64,000 nucleotides of DNA from Ga0077527 sp964433345 (GTDB taxonomy: Bacteria; Pseudomonadota; Gammaproteobacteria; Burkholderiales; SG8-41). Within the stretch, counting starts at the first letter, position 1. Each line of letters opens with the position of its first letter. Made by a program: the position numbers and the translations under genes. Positions 26,238 through 35,835 of the stretch are shown here, one piece after another. The stretch lies in assembly GCA_964433345.1 (NCBI GenBank), contig CAYSQJ010000003.1:248001-312000 (forward strand), in the 5' to 3' direction. The notes below the pieces were generated by a model. That model did not search any database. It was not told the DNA's origin and worked only from the letters and a program-made list of their open reading frames with translations.

Positions 26238-27530
26238 ATGAAGATCCACATCCGCTCCGGCCGCCTGATCGATCCCAGGAACGGCGTCGACGCCCAGCGC
26301 GACCTCTATCTCGCCGCCGGCAAGGTAGTCGCGGTCGGCGAAGCGCCGGCCGGGTTCAGCGCCAACCGGGTCATCGACGCCGCGGGAAAAATCGTCTGCC
26401 CGGGTCTGGTCGACCTGGCGGTGCGGCTGCGCGAACCCGGCTACGAGTACATGGCGACGCTGGAATCCGAAATGGAGGCGGCCATCGCCGGCGGCGTCAC
26501 CAGCCTCGCCTGTCCGCCCGACACCGATCCGGCACTCGACGAACCCGGTCTGGTGGAAATGCTCAAGTTCCGCGCCAAGAACCTGAACCAGGCGCATGTC
26601 TACCCGGTCGGTGCGCTGACGGTGGGCCTGAAAGGCGCGCGCCTCACCGAAATGGCGGAGTTGCGCGATGCCGGCTGTGTTGCGTTTTCGCAGGCCGAAG
26701 CGCCCTTCGCCGACACCCAAGTACTGATGCACGCGCTGGAATACGCCGCGACTTTCGGTTTTCCGGTCTGGCTGCGCCCGCAGGACCCGGCGCTGGCCGG
26801 CCACGGCGTGGCCCACGACGGCGAGGTCGCCACCCGGCTCGGCCTGCCGGCAATCCCGTCTACTGCCGAAGTGATCGCGCTGTCGACCATCCTGATCCTC
26901 GCCCGCGAAACCGGGGCGCGCATCCACATCGCCCGGCTGTCCTCGGCCGAGGGTGTCGCGATGGTGCGTGACGCCAAGGCACGCGGTCTGCCCGTGAGCT
27001 GCGATATCGGCATCCATCACGCCCACCTGTCGGAGATGGACATCGGTTATTTCGATCCCAATTGCCACCTGTCGCCACCGCTGCGCAGTTTGCGCGACCG
27101 GGATGCACTGCGCGCCGGCCTCGCCGACGGCAGCATCGACGCCTTGTGCTCCGACCACACCCCCGTCGACGAAGACGTCAAGCAGGTGCCGTTTTCGGAA
27201 GCCGAGGCCGGCGCCACCGGCGTCGAACTGCTGCTGCCGCTGGCACTGAAATGGGCCGCCGAATCCGGCCTGCCACTGTCGGCGGCAATCGACCGCATCA
27301 CCGCGAAACCCGCGGCCATTCTCGGCATAGACGCCGGCCATCTGGCCGTGGGCGCAGCAGCCGACATCTGCATTTTCGATCCGGCCCACTACTGGCGCGT
27401 GGAACCCGGCGCACTGCGCAGCCAGGGCAAGAACACGCCCTACTCCGGCATCGAGCTCTGCGGCAGGGTCAGCCACACGCTGGTCGGCGGCACCATTGTT
27501 TACGAAAAAAATATCAATAAAAACAAATAG
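26238..27530 (+). CDS. pyrX: Dihydroorotase-like protein, probably non-catalytic (PyrC'/PyrX type)
   Basis: A 430-residue amidohydrolase of the dihydroorotase family (MKIHIRSGRLIDPRNGVD, VCPGLVDLAVRLREPG). The metal ligands are missing: the HxH of VDxHVHLREPG reads AVR, the AHCED histidine region reads LRPQD, HICHVS reads HIARLSS, and the final DHAPH reads SDHTPV. This matches the catalytically dead PyrC' of pseudomonads, which is needed to assemble active PyrB. A true dihydroorotase must then be encoded elsewhere. The start at 26238 follows from the family N-terminus; the frame upstream is heptamer-array sequence. Confidence 0.85.
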   Translation: MKIHIRSGRLIDPRNGVDAQRDLYLAAGKVVAVGEAPAGFSANRVIDAAGKIVCPGLVDLAVRLREPGYEYMATLESEMEAAIAGGVTSLACPPDTDPALDEPGLVEMLKFRAKNLNQAHVYPVGALTVGLKGARLTEMAELRDAGCVAFSQAEAPFADTQVLMHALEYAATFGFPVWLRPQDPALAGHGVAHDGEVATRLGLPAIPSTAEVIALSTILILARETGARIHIARLSSAEGVAMVRDAKARGLPVSCDIGIHHAHLSEMDIGYFDPNCHLSPPLRSLRDRDALRAGLADGSIDALCSDHTPVDEDVKQVPFSEAEAGATGVELLLPLALKWAAESGLPLSAAIDRITAKPAAILGIDAGHLAVGAAADICIFDPAHYWRVEPGALRSQGKNTPYSGIELCGRVSHTLVGGTIVYEKNINKNK

Positions 27531-27629
27531 TTGCCTACTATCCCTGCGCCCGGCCCGAAGACTGCCGGTTAAACTAAGTTTCGTTTCAACGGTCACATTG
27601 CTGACCACTTCCGGACCACTCTGAACACC

Positions 27630-29666
27630 ATGAATCCATTGCTCGATTTTTCGGGACTACCCCGTTTTGCCGATTTCCAGCCGGCGCATGTCGCACCCGC
27701 GATCGACCAGCTGCTCGCCGAAAACCGCTCACTGATCGAAAGCCTGGCGACGGACACTGCGGAACCGACCTGGGAGAATTTCGCCGGCCCGCTGGAAGAC
27801 GCCAACGAAAGGCTGCATCGGGCCTGGGGCCAGGTCGGCCATCTCAATGCGGTGATGAACAGCCCGGAGCTGCGCGAGGCCTACAACTCGGCGCTGCCGA
27901 AGATCACCCAGTACCACACCGAGCTCGGACAGCACGAAGGGCTTTACCGCAGGTTCAAGACGCTGCGCTCGGGTACGAATTGGGCTGCGCTGTCGCCGTC
28001 CCAGAAAAAAATCATCGACAACGAATTGCGTGATTTCCGCCTCGGCGGCGCCGAGCTGCCGCCCGCCGGCAAGCAGCGTTACACCGAGATCAGCGACCGG
28101 CTGTCATCCCTGACCTCACGCTTCAGCGACAACCTGCTCGACGCCACCAATGCCTGGTCACACCTCGTCACCGACGCCGCCGAACTGGCGGGGCTGCCTG
28201 AAGACGCCAAAGAGGCTGCACGCGCCGCGGCAGAAGCCGACAAGAAGGCCGGCTGGAAATTCACCCTGCATGCACCCTCCTACCTGCCGGTGCTGCAGTA
28301 CGCGGACAACGCCGCCCTGCGCGAACGCCTCTACCGCGCCTATGTCACCCGCGCCTCCGAATTCGGCGATGCAAAACTCGACAACACGCCGCTGATCGCC
28401 GAAATCGTCGCCCTGCGCCGCGAACTGGCGCAGCTGCTGGGTTTTGCCAGTTATGCCGAACTGTCGCTGGAAGCAAAAATGGCGGATACGCCGGCGCAGG
28501 TGCTGAAGTTCCTGCGCGAGCTGGCCACACGCGCAAAGCCCCACGCGCAGCGCGACCTCGCCGAGCTCCAGGAGTTCGCACGCCGGGAACTGGGCATGGC
28601 GCAGCTCCAGGCCTGGGACTACGCCTATGTCTCGGAGAAGCTGCGCATCGCGCGTTACGCCTTCTCCGAAAACGAGGTCAAGCAGTATTTCCCCGAAACC
28701 ACGGTGCTGCCCGGCATGTTCAAGCTGGTGGAAACGCTGTACGGTCTCAGCATCGGGCAAACCGAGGCGCCGCAATGGCACCCCGACGTGCGTTTCTATT
28801 CGATCCGCGACCGCAAGGGCAGCCTGGTCGGCCAGTTCTACCTCGACCTCTATGCGCGCCCTAGCAAGCGCGGCGGCGCGTGGATGGATGACGCCATCAC
28901 CCGCCGCACGACATCGCAGGGCATCCAGTCGCCGGTGGCCTATCTCAACTGCAATTTTTCCGCCCCCGTCGGCGGACGCCCGGCGCTGTTCACCCACGAC
29001 GAGGTGATCACGCTGTTTCACGAGTTCGGACACGGCCTGCATCACCTGCTGACCCGCGTCGACCATCTCGGCGTGTCCGGCATCAACGGCGTGGAATGGG
29101 ATGCCGTCGAGCTGCCCAGCCAGTTCATGGAAAACTTCTGCTGGGAATGGAATGTCGTGGCGCCGATGACCCGCCACGTCGACAGCGGCGCCACGCTGCC
29201 GAAAGCGCTGTTCGAAAAAATGCTCGCCGCGAAGAATTTCCAGAGCGGCATGCAGACGCTGCGCCAGATCGAGTTCGCGCTGTTTGACCTGCACCTGCAT
29301 CATGACTTCGACCCGGCGAGCGGCCGCACCGCGCTGCAACTGCTCGACGAAGTGCGTCGCGAGGTCGCCGTGGTCTTCCCTCCGGATTACAACCGCTTCC
29401 CCAACAATTTCTCGCACATCTTTGCCGGCGGTTATGCCGCGGGCTACTACAGCTACAAGTGGGCCGAAGTGCTGTCGGCGGACGCCTACAGCCTGTTCGA
29501 GGAAAACGGCGTGCTCGACCCGCAGACCGGCATGCGCTTCTGGGATGAGGTACTTGCAGTGGGCGGCAGCCGCCCGGCGCTGGAATCCTTCGTCGCCTTC
29601 CGCGGACGCGAACCGAAAATCGACGCCCTGCTGCGCCACAACGGCATGGTCGCCGAAACCGCCTGA
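27630..29666 (+). CDS. prlC: Oligopeptidase A
   Basis: A cytosolic M3-family zinc metallopeptidase that degrades oligopeptides, including cleaved signal peptides. The zinc motif HEFGH is at His464-His468 within VITLFHEFGHGLHH, with the third ligand Glu in GVEWDAVELPSQFMEN. The length of 678 residues and the N-terminus NPLLDFSGLPRFADFQPAHV match PrlC. It is preceded by a 99-bp spacer containing an AT-rich IHF-like motif at the pyrX stop. Confidence 0.96.
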   Translation: MNPLLDFSGLPRFADFQPAHVAPAIDQLLAENRSLIESLATDTAEPTWENFAGPLEDANERLHRAWGQVGHLNAVMNSPELREAYNSALPKITQYHTELGQHEGLYRRFKTLRSGTNWAALSPSQKKIIDNELRDFRLGGAELPPAGKQRYTEISDRLSSLTSRFSDNLLDATNAWSHLVTDAAELAGLPEDAKEAARAAAEADKKAGWKFTLHAPSYLPVLQYADNAALRERLYRAYVTRASEFGDAKLDNTPLIAEIVALRRELAQLLGFASYAELSLEAKMADTPAQVLKFLRELATRAKPHAQRDLAELQEFARRELGMAQLQAWDYAYVSEKLRIARYAFSENEVKQYFPETTVLPGMFKLVETLYGLSIGQTEAPQWHPDVRFYSIRDRKGSLVGQFYLDLYARPSKRGGAWMDDAITRRTTSQGIQSPVAYLNCNFSAPVGGRPALFTHDEVITLFHEFGHGLHHLLTRVDHLGVSGINGVEWDAVELPSQFMENFCWEWNVVAPMTRHVDSGATLPKALFEKMLAAKNFQSGMQTLRQIEFALFDLHLHHDFDPASGRTALQLLDEVRREVAVVFPPDYNRFPNNFSHIFAGGYAAGYYSYKWAEVLSADAYSLFEENGVLDPQTGMRFWDEVLAVGGSRPALESFVAFRGREPKIDALLRHNGMVAETA

Positions 29667-29760
29667 AGCCGGATCACGCTGCCGCAGGCCGCGGTATCAT
29701 GCGGCCTGCGGCAGGATACACATCCGGGCCGCACAGCCCTACTTCCGGGAGGTGACCGAC

Positions 29761-30339
29761 ATGACCAAAACAACTGTTCTGCTCGCCGCGCTGGCACTCG
29801 CGATCCCGGCACAGGCGGCGCAGCTGTACCGCTGGGTTGACGACAAGGGCCGCGTCGAATGGCGCGACACACCCCCGCCGGCCACTGCGAAGAAAGTCGA
29901 GAAGCGCAGCGTCGGCGGCAGCGTCATCGAAACCTCGACCCTGCCCTACAGCCAGCAGCAGGCGGTGAGGAATTTCCCGGTCACGCTCTATGCCGGCAAT
30001 TGCGGCGAAGGCTGCGACAAGGCGCGCGCGCACCTGGTGCGTCGCGGCATCCCGTTCACGCCGAAAGATCCGCAGCATGATGTCGAGGGCTACCGGAAGC
30101 TGACCAACGGCGGCATGCAGGTTCCGCTGCTCTTCGTCGGCCGCGAACGTCTGACCGGCTACGAGGCAGGCGCATGGGACCGCGCGCTCGACAGCGCGGG
30201 CTACGCGAGCCAGGCGCTGCCCGGCTACACCCCGCCGAAGCCCCCCGCAGCGCCGGCGCCGGCAAAACCGCCGGCTGCAACGACTGCACCGCTGGTGCCC
30301 GGTGAAGCCGGCGCAACGCCGGCCGCACCGGCACCATGA
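29761..30339 (+). CDS. Secreted DUF4124 / glutaredoxin-like protein
   Basis: A 192-residue exported protein. Residues 1-19 are a signal peptide ending in AQA; then comes a DUF4124 segment (LYRWVDDKGRVEWRDTPPP), a glutaredoxin/thioredoxin-like domain starting FPVTLYAGNCGEGCDKARAHL, with cis-Pro in GGMQVPLLFVG, and a proline/alanine-rich tail. The redox motif is CGEGC, a Cys-x3-Cys rather than CxxC. The likely place is the periplasm; the substrate is unknown. A GGAGGT ribosome-binding sequence precedes the ATG, and its stop overlaps the xthA start by four bases. Confidence 0.82.
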   Translation: MTKTTVLLAALALAIPAQAAQLYRWVDDKGRVEWRDTPPPATAKKVEKRSVGGSVIETSTLPYSQQQAVRNFPVTLYAGNCGEGCDKARAHLVRRGIPFTPKDPQHDVEGYRKLTNGGMQVPLLFVGRERLTGYEAGAWDRALDSAGYASQALPGYTPPKPPAAPAPAKPPAATTAPLVPGEAGATPAAPAP

Positions 30340-31097
30340 AGCTGGCCACCTGGAACGTCAACTCACTGAAGGTCCGGCTGCCACAGGTGCTCGACTGGCT
30401 GGCGGCGCAGCAGCCCGATGCGCTGTGCCTGCAGGAAACCAAGCTCGAGGATGACAAGTTCCCGCAGGCCGAGATCGAGGCCGCCGGCTACCACGCCGCG
30501 TTCAGCGGCCAGAAAACCTATAACGGCGTCGCCATCCTGACGCGCAAGCCGGTTGCCGGTGACGCCGGCATTCCGGGTTTCGACGACCCGCAGAAGCGGG
30601 TGATTGCCGCCACGCTCGACGACACGCGCGTCATCTGCATCTACGTCCCCAACGGCGAAGCGGTGGACTCCGACAAGTATCGCTACAAGCTGGGCTGGCT
30701 GGCCGCGCTGACCGGATGGCTGCGCGCGGAGCTTGAACGGCATCCCCGGCTGGCCCTGCTCGGCGACTTCAACATCGCGCCGGGCGACGCCGATGTCCAC
30801 GATCCCCAGGCCTGGGCCGGCAAGGTGCTGTGCAGCGACGCGGAACGCGCCGCATTCGAAGGACTCGCCGCGCTCGGCCTCAAGGACACCTTCCGGCTGT
30901 TCGATCAGCCCGAACGGTCCTTCACCTGGTGGGACTACCGGATGAACGCCTTCCGCCGCAAGATGGGTCTGCGCATAGACCATATCCTCGCCTCGGAAAC
31001 GCTGGCGCAGGGCTGCAGGTCCTGTGTCGTCGACATCGAGCCGCGGCGCAACGAACGGCCCTCGGACCACGCGCCGGTCGTCGCCGAATTCAGCTGA
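30336..31097 (+). CDS. xthA: Exodeoxyribonuclease III
   Basis: An AP endonuclease/3'-exonuclease of base excision repair, 253 residues. The EEP-fold motifs are all present: MKLATWNVNSLKVRLPQVLD, the metal-binding Glu in CLQETKLED, GDFNIAPGDADVHDP, and the catalytic C-terminal pair in RPSDHAPVVAEF. It is translationally coupled (ATGA) to the preceding DUF4124 gene and converges on gor. Confidence 0.96.
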   Translation: MKLATWNVNSLKVRLPQVLDWLAAQQPDALCLQETKLEDDKFPQAEIEAAGYHAAFSGQKTYNGVAILTRKPVAGDAGIPGFDDPQKRVIAATLDDTRVICIYVPNGEAVDSDKYRYKLGWLAALTGWLRAELERHPRLALLGDFNIAPGDADVHDPQAWAGKVLCSDAERAAFEGLAALGLKDTFRLFDQPERSFTWWDYRMNAFRRKMGLRIDHILASETLAQGCRSCVVDIEPRRNERPSDHAPVVAEFS

Positions 31098-31112
31098 CCC
31101 CCGCCACGCGGC

Positions 31113-32459
31113 TCAGCCGCGCAGGGTGACGAATTCCTCCGCTGTCGTCGGGTGAATGCCGATGGTGGCGTCGAACTGCGCCTTGGTCGCGCCGCAGTTC
31201 ATCGCGACAGCAAGGCCCTGGATGATTTCCCCGGCCTCGGCGCCGACCATGTGCGCGCCCACGACACGATCCGAAGCGCCGTCCACCACCAGCTTGATGA
31301 ACACCTTGCCGGCATCGCCGGACAGCGTCGCCTTCAACGGGCGGAAGCTGCTGCGATAGACTTTCACGTCGGCGTAGCGCCGGCGCGCCTCCTCTTCGGC
31401 AAGACCCACGGTACCGACATGGGGATGGCTGAATACCGCGGTCGGAATATTGTCGTAGTTGACCGTCGACGGCTGGCCGCCGAACAGCGTGCGCGCAAGC
31501 GCCGCACCCTCGGCTATCGCCACCGGCGTCAGCTGCACGCGGCCAAGGACGTCGCCTACCGCATGCACGGAAGGCACCGCGCTGCGGTAATGCGCATCCA
31601 CCGCTATCGCACCGCGATCATTCGGGACGAGGCCCGCAGCCTCGAGTCCGAGGCCCCCGACATTGGGACTGCGCCCGGTGGCAAACATCACCAGGTCCGC
31701 CTCCAGTTGCCGGCCCGATGCCAGGGCCAGGCGCAAGCCGCCGCCGTCACGCGTCACGGCGACGGGCGACTCTTCGAGCACCAGCCGCACGCCCTGTCGC
31801 TGCAACTCCGCGGTCAGCACCGCGGCGACATCCCCGTCAAAACCGCGCAGCAGCTGACTGCCGCGATGCACCAGCGTGGTCTCGACGCCGAGGCCGCTGA
31901 ATATCGAGGCGAATTCGACCGCGATATAGCCGCCGCCGATCAGAAGCGCGCGGCGCGGCAGGGTCGCGAGATGAAAGACTTCGTCGGAGGTGATGCCGAG
32001 CTCCGCGCCCGGAATGGCCGGCCTCAGCGCGCGGCCACCGGTCGCCACCAGCAGATGCTCCGCGCTGAGACGGCGTCCGGCAACCTCGACCGTATGCGCA
32101 TCGCGGATCACCGCGCGGCCCGCGATCAGCTGCACGCCGGCGTCACCCAGCAGCTTCGCGTAGACACCGTTCAGGCGCGAGATCTCGCGGTCCTTGGCGA
32201 CACGCAGCGCCGGCCAGTCGAAGTCCGGTTGCGGCACACGCCAGCCGTACCCCGCCGCATCATGAAAATCGGCGGCAAATCCGGCGGCGTATGAAAACAG
32301 TTTCTTGGGAATGCAGCCGGCGTTGACACAGGTTCCGCCAAGGGCTGCCGCTTCAACCAGCGCGACGCGCGCACCGAACGCCGCCGCCATGCGGCTCGCG
32401 CGAACGCCACCGGAACCGCCGCCGAGGGTGATCAGGTCGTAGTCGTAGCGTGACGCCAT
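31113..32459 (-). CDS. gor: Glutathione-disulfide reductase
   Basis: An NADPH- and FAD-dependent flavoprotein keeping glutathione reduced, 448 residues. Seen: FAD loop LGGGSGGVRASRMAA, redox-active pair Cys44/Cys49 in GGTCVNAGCIPKKLF, the NAD(P) loop LIGGGYIAVEFASIFSGLG, and the C-terminal interface histidine in IGIHPTTAEEF. These features fit glutathione reductase better than lipoamide dehydrogenase, though other family members remain possible. Confidence 0.9.
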   Translation of the reverse strand: MASRYDYDLITLGGGSGGVRASRMAAAFGARVALVEAAALGGTCVNAGCIPKKLFSYAAGFAADFHDAAGYGWRVPQPDFDWPALRVAKDREISRLNGVYAKLLGDAGVQLIAGRAVIRDAHTVEVAGRRLSAEHLLVATGGRALRPAIPGAELGITSDEVFHLATLPRRALLIGGGYIAVEFASIFSGLGVETTLVHRGSQLLRGFDGDVAAVLTAELQRQGVRLVLEESPVAVTRDGGGLRLALASGRQLEADLVMFATGRSPNVGGLGLEAAGLVPNDRGAIAVDAHYRSAVPSVHAVGDVLGRVQLTPVAIAEGAALARTLFGGQPSTVNYDNIPTAVFSHPHVGTVGLAEEEARRRYADVKVYRSSFRPLKATLSGDAGKVFIKLVVDGASDRVVGAHMVGAEAGEIIQGLAVAMNCGATKAQFDATIGIHPTTAEEFVTLRG

Positions 32460-32492
32460 GCCGCACTCCCGGAAAAATGTTCCCGGGAAATG

Positions 32493-33899
<1,407 letters not shown>

Positions 33900-33914
33900 G
33901 GCTTTTCGCAATCA

Positions 33915-35033
33915 TTATTGGGTTCGGGGTGCGGGCGGCTGGCGCTCGGCCTGACGCGGCGCCTTTGGATCGTCCTGCACCGGCAGCAGCAACGTGAAGC
34001 AGGTCCTGCCCGGCGCGGTTTCGAAAGTGATGGTGCCCTGGTGCTGGGTGACGAAATTGTGCGCGATGGTGAGGCCGAGGCCGCTGCCACCCTCGCGCCC
34101 GGAAATCAGCGGCTGGAAAACGCGTTCACGCATCGGCTCGGGAATGCCCGGACCGTTGTCGATGATTTCGAGCTGCACCGCATGGCGGTAGCGGCGGCGG
34201 GCCAGCGTCACCTGGCGCGCGATGCGGGTTTTCAGGCGTATCTCGCCGGCGGCAATGTCCATGCTGCTGCCGCGGATCGCCTGCGCGGCATTGCGCGCGA
34301 TGTTGAGCACGGCCTGGATCAGCTGTTCTCGGTCCCCGGTCAGCAGCGGCATGCTGGTGTCGTAGTCACGGCGCACGCGGATGCCGGGAAACTCGGCAAG
34401 GATGACGCTCCTCACGCGCTCCAGCACCTCGTGGATGTTCACGGGACCGGGAAGCGGCAGACGGTGCGGCGTCAGCAGCCGGTCCATCAGCGACTGCAGA
34501 CGGTCGGACTCCTTGATGATGACCTGGGTGTACTCGTGCAGATCGGGGCGCTCGAGTTCGCGGTCGAGCAGCTGCGCCGCGCCGCGGATGCCGCCCAGCG
34601 GGTTCTTGATTTCATGCGCGAGATTGCGGATCAGCTCGCGGTGCGCCTGGCTCTGCTCGAGCAGGCGGGCCTCGCGCTCGACCCGCAGCTGGCGGTCGAT
34701 CTGGCGGAACTCGAGCAGGGTGCCTTCGCCGCTTCCGCCAAGCTCGGTCGGGCTGACGGTGCAGGCGAGGTTCAGCCGCAGCCGGCCGTTGACCGTGAAT
34801 TCGACCTCGTGCTCGGTATAGCTGCAATTGTTGGCATGCGCATAGCTGATCGCCGACGCCAGCACGGCGTTGTCGCCGAACAGGCGCTCGAGCGTCAGCC
34901 CCGCCAGGTGGGTGGCTGAAGCCTCGAACAGATTTTCCGCTGCGGGATTCATGTGGATCACGGCATTGTTGTCATCCGCCACGACCACCGCCGTCGCCAG
35001 CAGATCGAGTCCGCTCAGCTGGGTGGGATTCAT
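33915..35033 (-). CDS. glnL: Nitrogen regulation sensor kinase NtrB (GlnL)
   Basis: A soluble histidine kinase/phosphatase that controls NtrC under PII signalling. The N-terminal PAS-like domain (GLDLLATAVVVADDNNAV) is followed by the H-box NLAHEIKNPLGGIRGAAQLL with His140 as phosphorylation site, the N-box NIARNAAQAI, and G-boxes DNGPGIPE and GGSGLGLTIAHN. There are no membrane segments, as expected. A 9-bp perfect hairpin lies 14 bases upstream of its ATG. Confidence 0.95.
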   Translation of the reverse strand: MNPTQLSGLDLLATAVVVADDNNAVIHMNPAAENLFEASATHLAGLTLERLFGDNAVLASAISYAHANNCSYTEHEVEFTVNGRLRLNLACTVSPTELGGSGEGTLLEFRQIDRQLRVEREARLLEQSQAHRELIRNLAHEIKNPLGGIRGAAQLLDRELERPDLHEYTQVIIKESDRLQSLMDRLLTPHRLPLPGPVNIHEVLERVRSVILAEFPGIRVRRDYDTSMPLLTGDREQLIQAVLNIARNAAQAIRGSSMDIAAGEIRLKTRIARQVTLARRRYRHAVQLEIIDNGPGIPEPMRERVFQPLISGREGGSGLGLTIAHNFVTQHQGTITFETAPGRTCFTLLLPVQDDPKAPRQAERQPPAPRTQ

Positions 35034-35046
35034 GACCGGAGTTCAT

Positions 35047-35071
35047 GGCGTGCTTGAGCAAAAAGCACGCC
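35047..35071 (-). other. Hairpin in the leader of ntrB
   Basis: Perfect inverted repeat GGCGTGCTT (35047-35055) / AAGCACGCC (35063-35071) with a 7-base loop, between the DUF4124 gene and ntrB. There is no T-run after it, so its role (processing, attenuation or translation control) is open. Confidence 0.5.
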
Positions 35072-35163
35072 AGGCGCAGAACCCCGCAGGGGGGTGGGAG
35101 AAAAAGAAAAAATTGGACGCCCGGCCGGGATGCCGGACTGCTGCGGGCCTTTGCTGCGGCCCG

Positions 35164-35652
35164 CTAGCGCAGCGAGCCCAGTTCCTTGCGCAGGTTCGCG
35201 ATGTTGCTTTCGTGCAGCGCGACCTTCTTCTGGAAGGGCTCCAGACGGTCCAGCACGCGCTGGTAATTGCGTTCGCTGCCGAGGCGGATGGCTTCCTGCT
35301 CGGCCAGCTCCTTGCGCGCCTGGTCGAGCAGCTTCTGCTCGTTGGCCAGTTCCTGTTCGAGGATCTTGCGGCGTTCCGCATCCCGCTGCTGCTGCGTCGG
35401 CGCATCGACCTTGGGGAAGCTGCCGGGCGTGGCCTGCGGCTTGGCCGGTGCGACCTTGGTCTGCGGCTGAGCCTGCGGTTTGGGCGCGGGTACGCTCGAT
35501 ATCGGCGGCAGGTTCATCGGCTTGCAGCCTGCCGACTCCGATTTCAGGTTGGTGAAGCGCTTGTTGCCGCTGCTGTCGATACATTCCCAGATATCGGCCC
35601 GCGCAGGACCGGTGATTCCCAGCAACAGCACGAAAAGCATCAGCAAACGCAT
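35164..35652 (-). CDS. Secreted DUF4124 coiled-coil protein
   Basis: A 162-residue exported protein: signal peptide (MRLLMLFVLLLGITGPARA), a DUF4124 segment (DIWECIDSSGNKRFTNLK) with two cysteines that could pair, a Pro/Gln/Ala linker and a long charged coiled coil (residues about 85-160, rich in Glu, Lys, Gln and Leu). It lies between glnA and ntrB, a position often occupied by such a gene in betaproteobacteria. The function is unknown; a periplasmic structural or envelope role is a guess. Confidence 0.85.
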   Translation of the reverse strand: MRLLMLFVLLLGITGPARADIWECIDSSGNKRFTNLKSESAGCKPMNLPPISSVPAPKPQAQPQTKVAPAKPQATPGSFPKVDAPTQQQRDAERRKILEQELANEQKLLDQARKELAEQEAIRLGSERNYQRVLDRLEPFQKKVALHESNIANLRKELGSLR

Positions 35653-35785
35653 CGATAACCCCGGTTGAGCCTGCTACAAAGCGAGTGTTTCCTGCAACGG
35701 AAACAGTGGCCGCGTGGTTGACCTGCAGCATGAAGAGATATCAGCTAAGTCTATGTCAGTAAAGAAAAAGTCGCAATCCGGCCGG

Positions 35786-35820
35786 AAAAACAAAAGGGCG
35801 GACACTGGCCCGCCCTTTTG
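35786..35820 (-). terminator. Rho-independent terminator of glnA
   Basis: An 11-bp perfect stem CAAAAGGGCGG / CCGCCCTTTTG (35791-35801 and 35810-35820) with an 8-base loop. On the minus strand it is followed directly by GTTTTTCC, and it begins 15 bases after the glnA stop. This is the clearest intrinsic terminator in the window. Confidence 0.88.
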
Positions 35821-35835
35821 CCGGTGCGCACTCGA

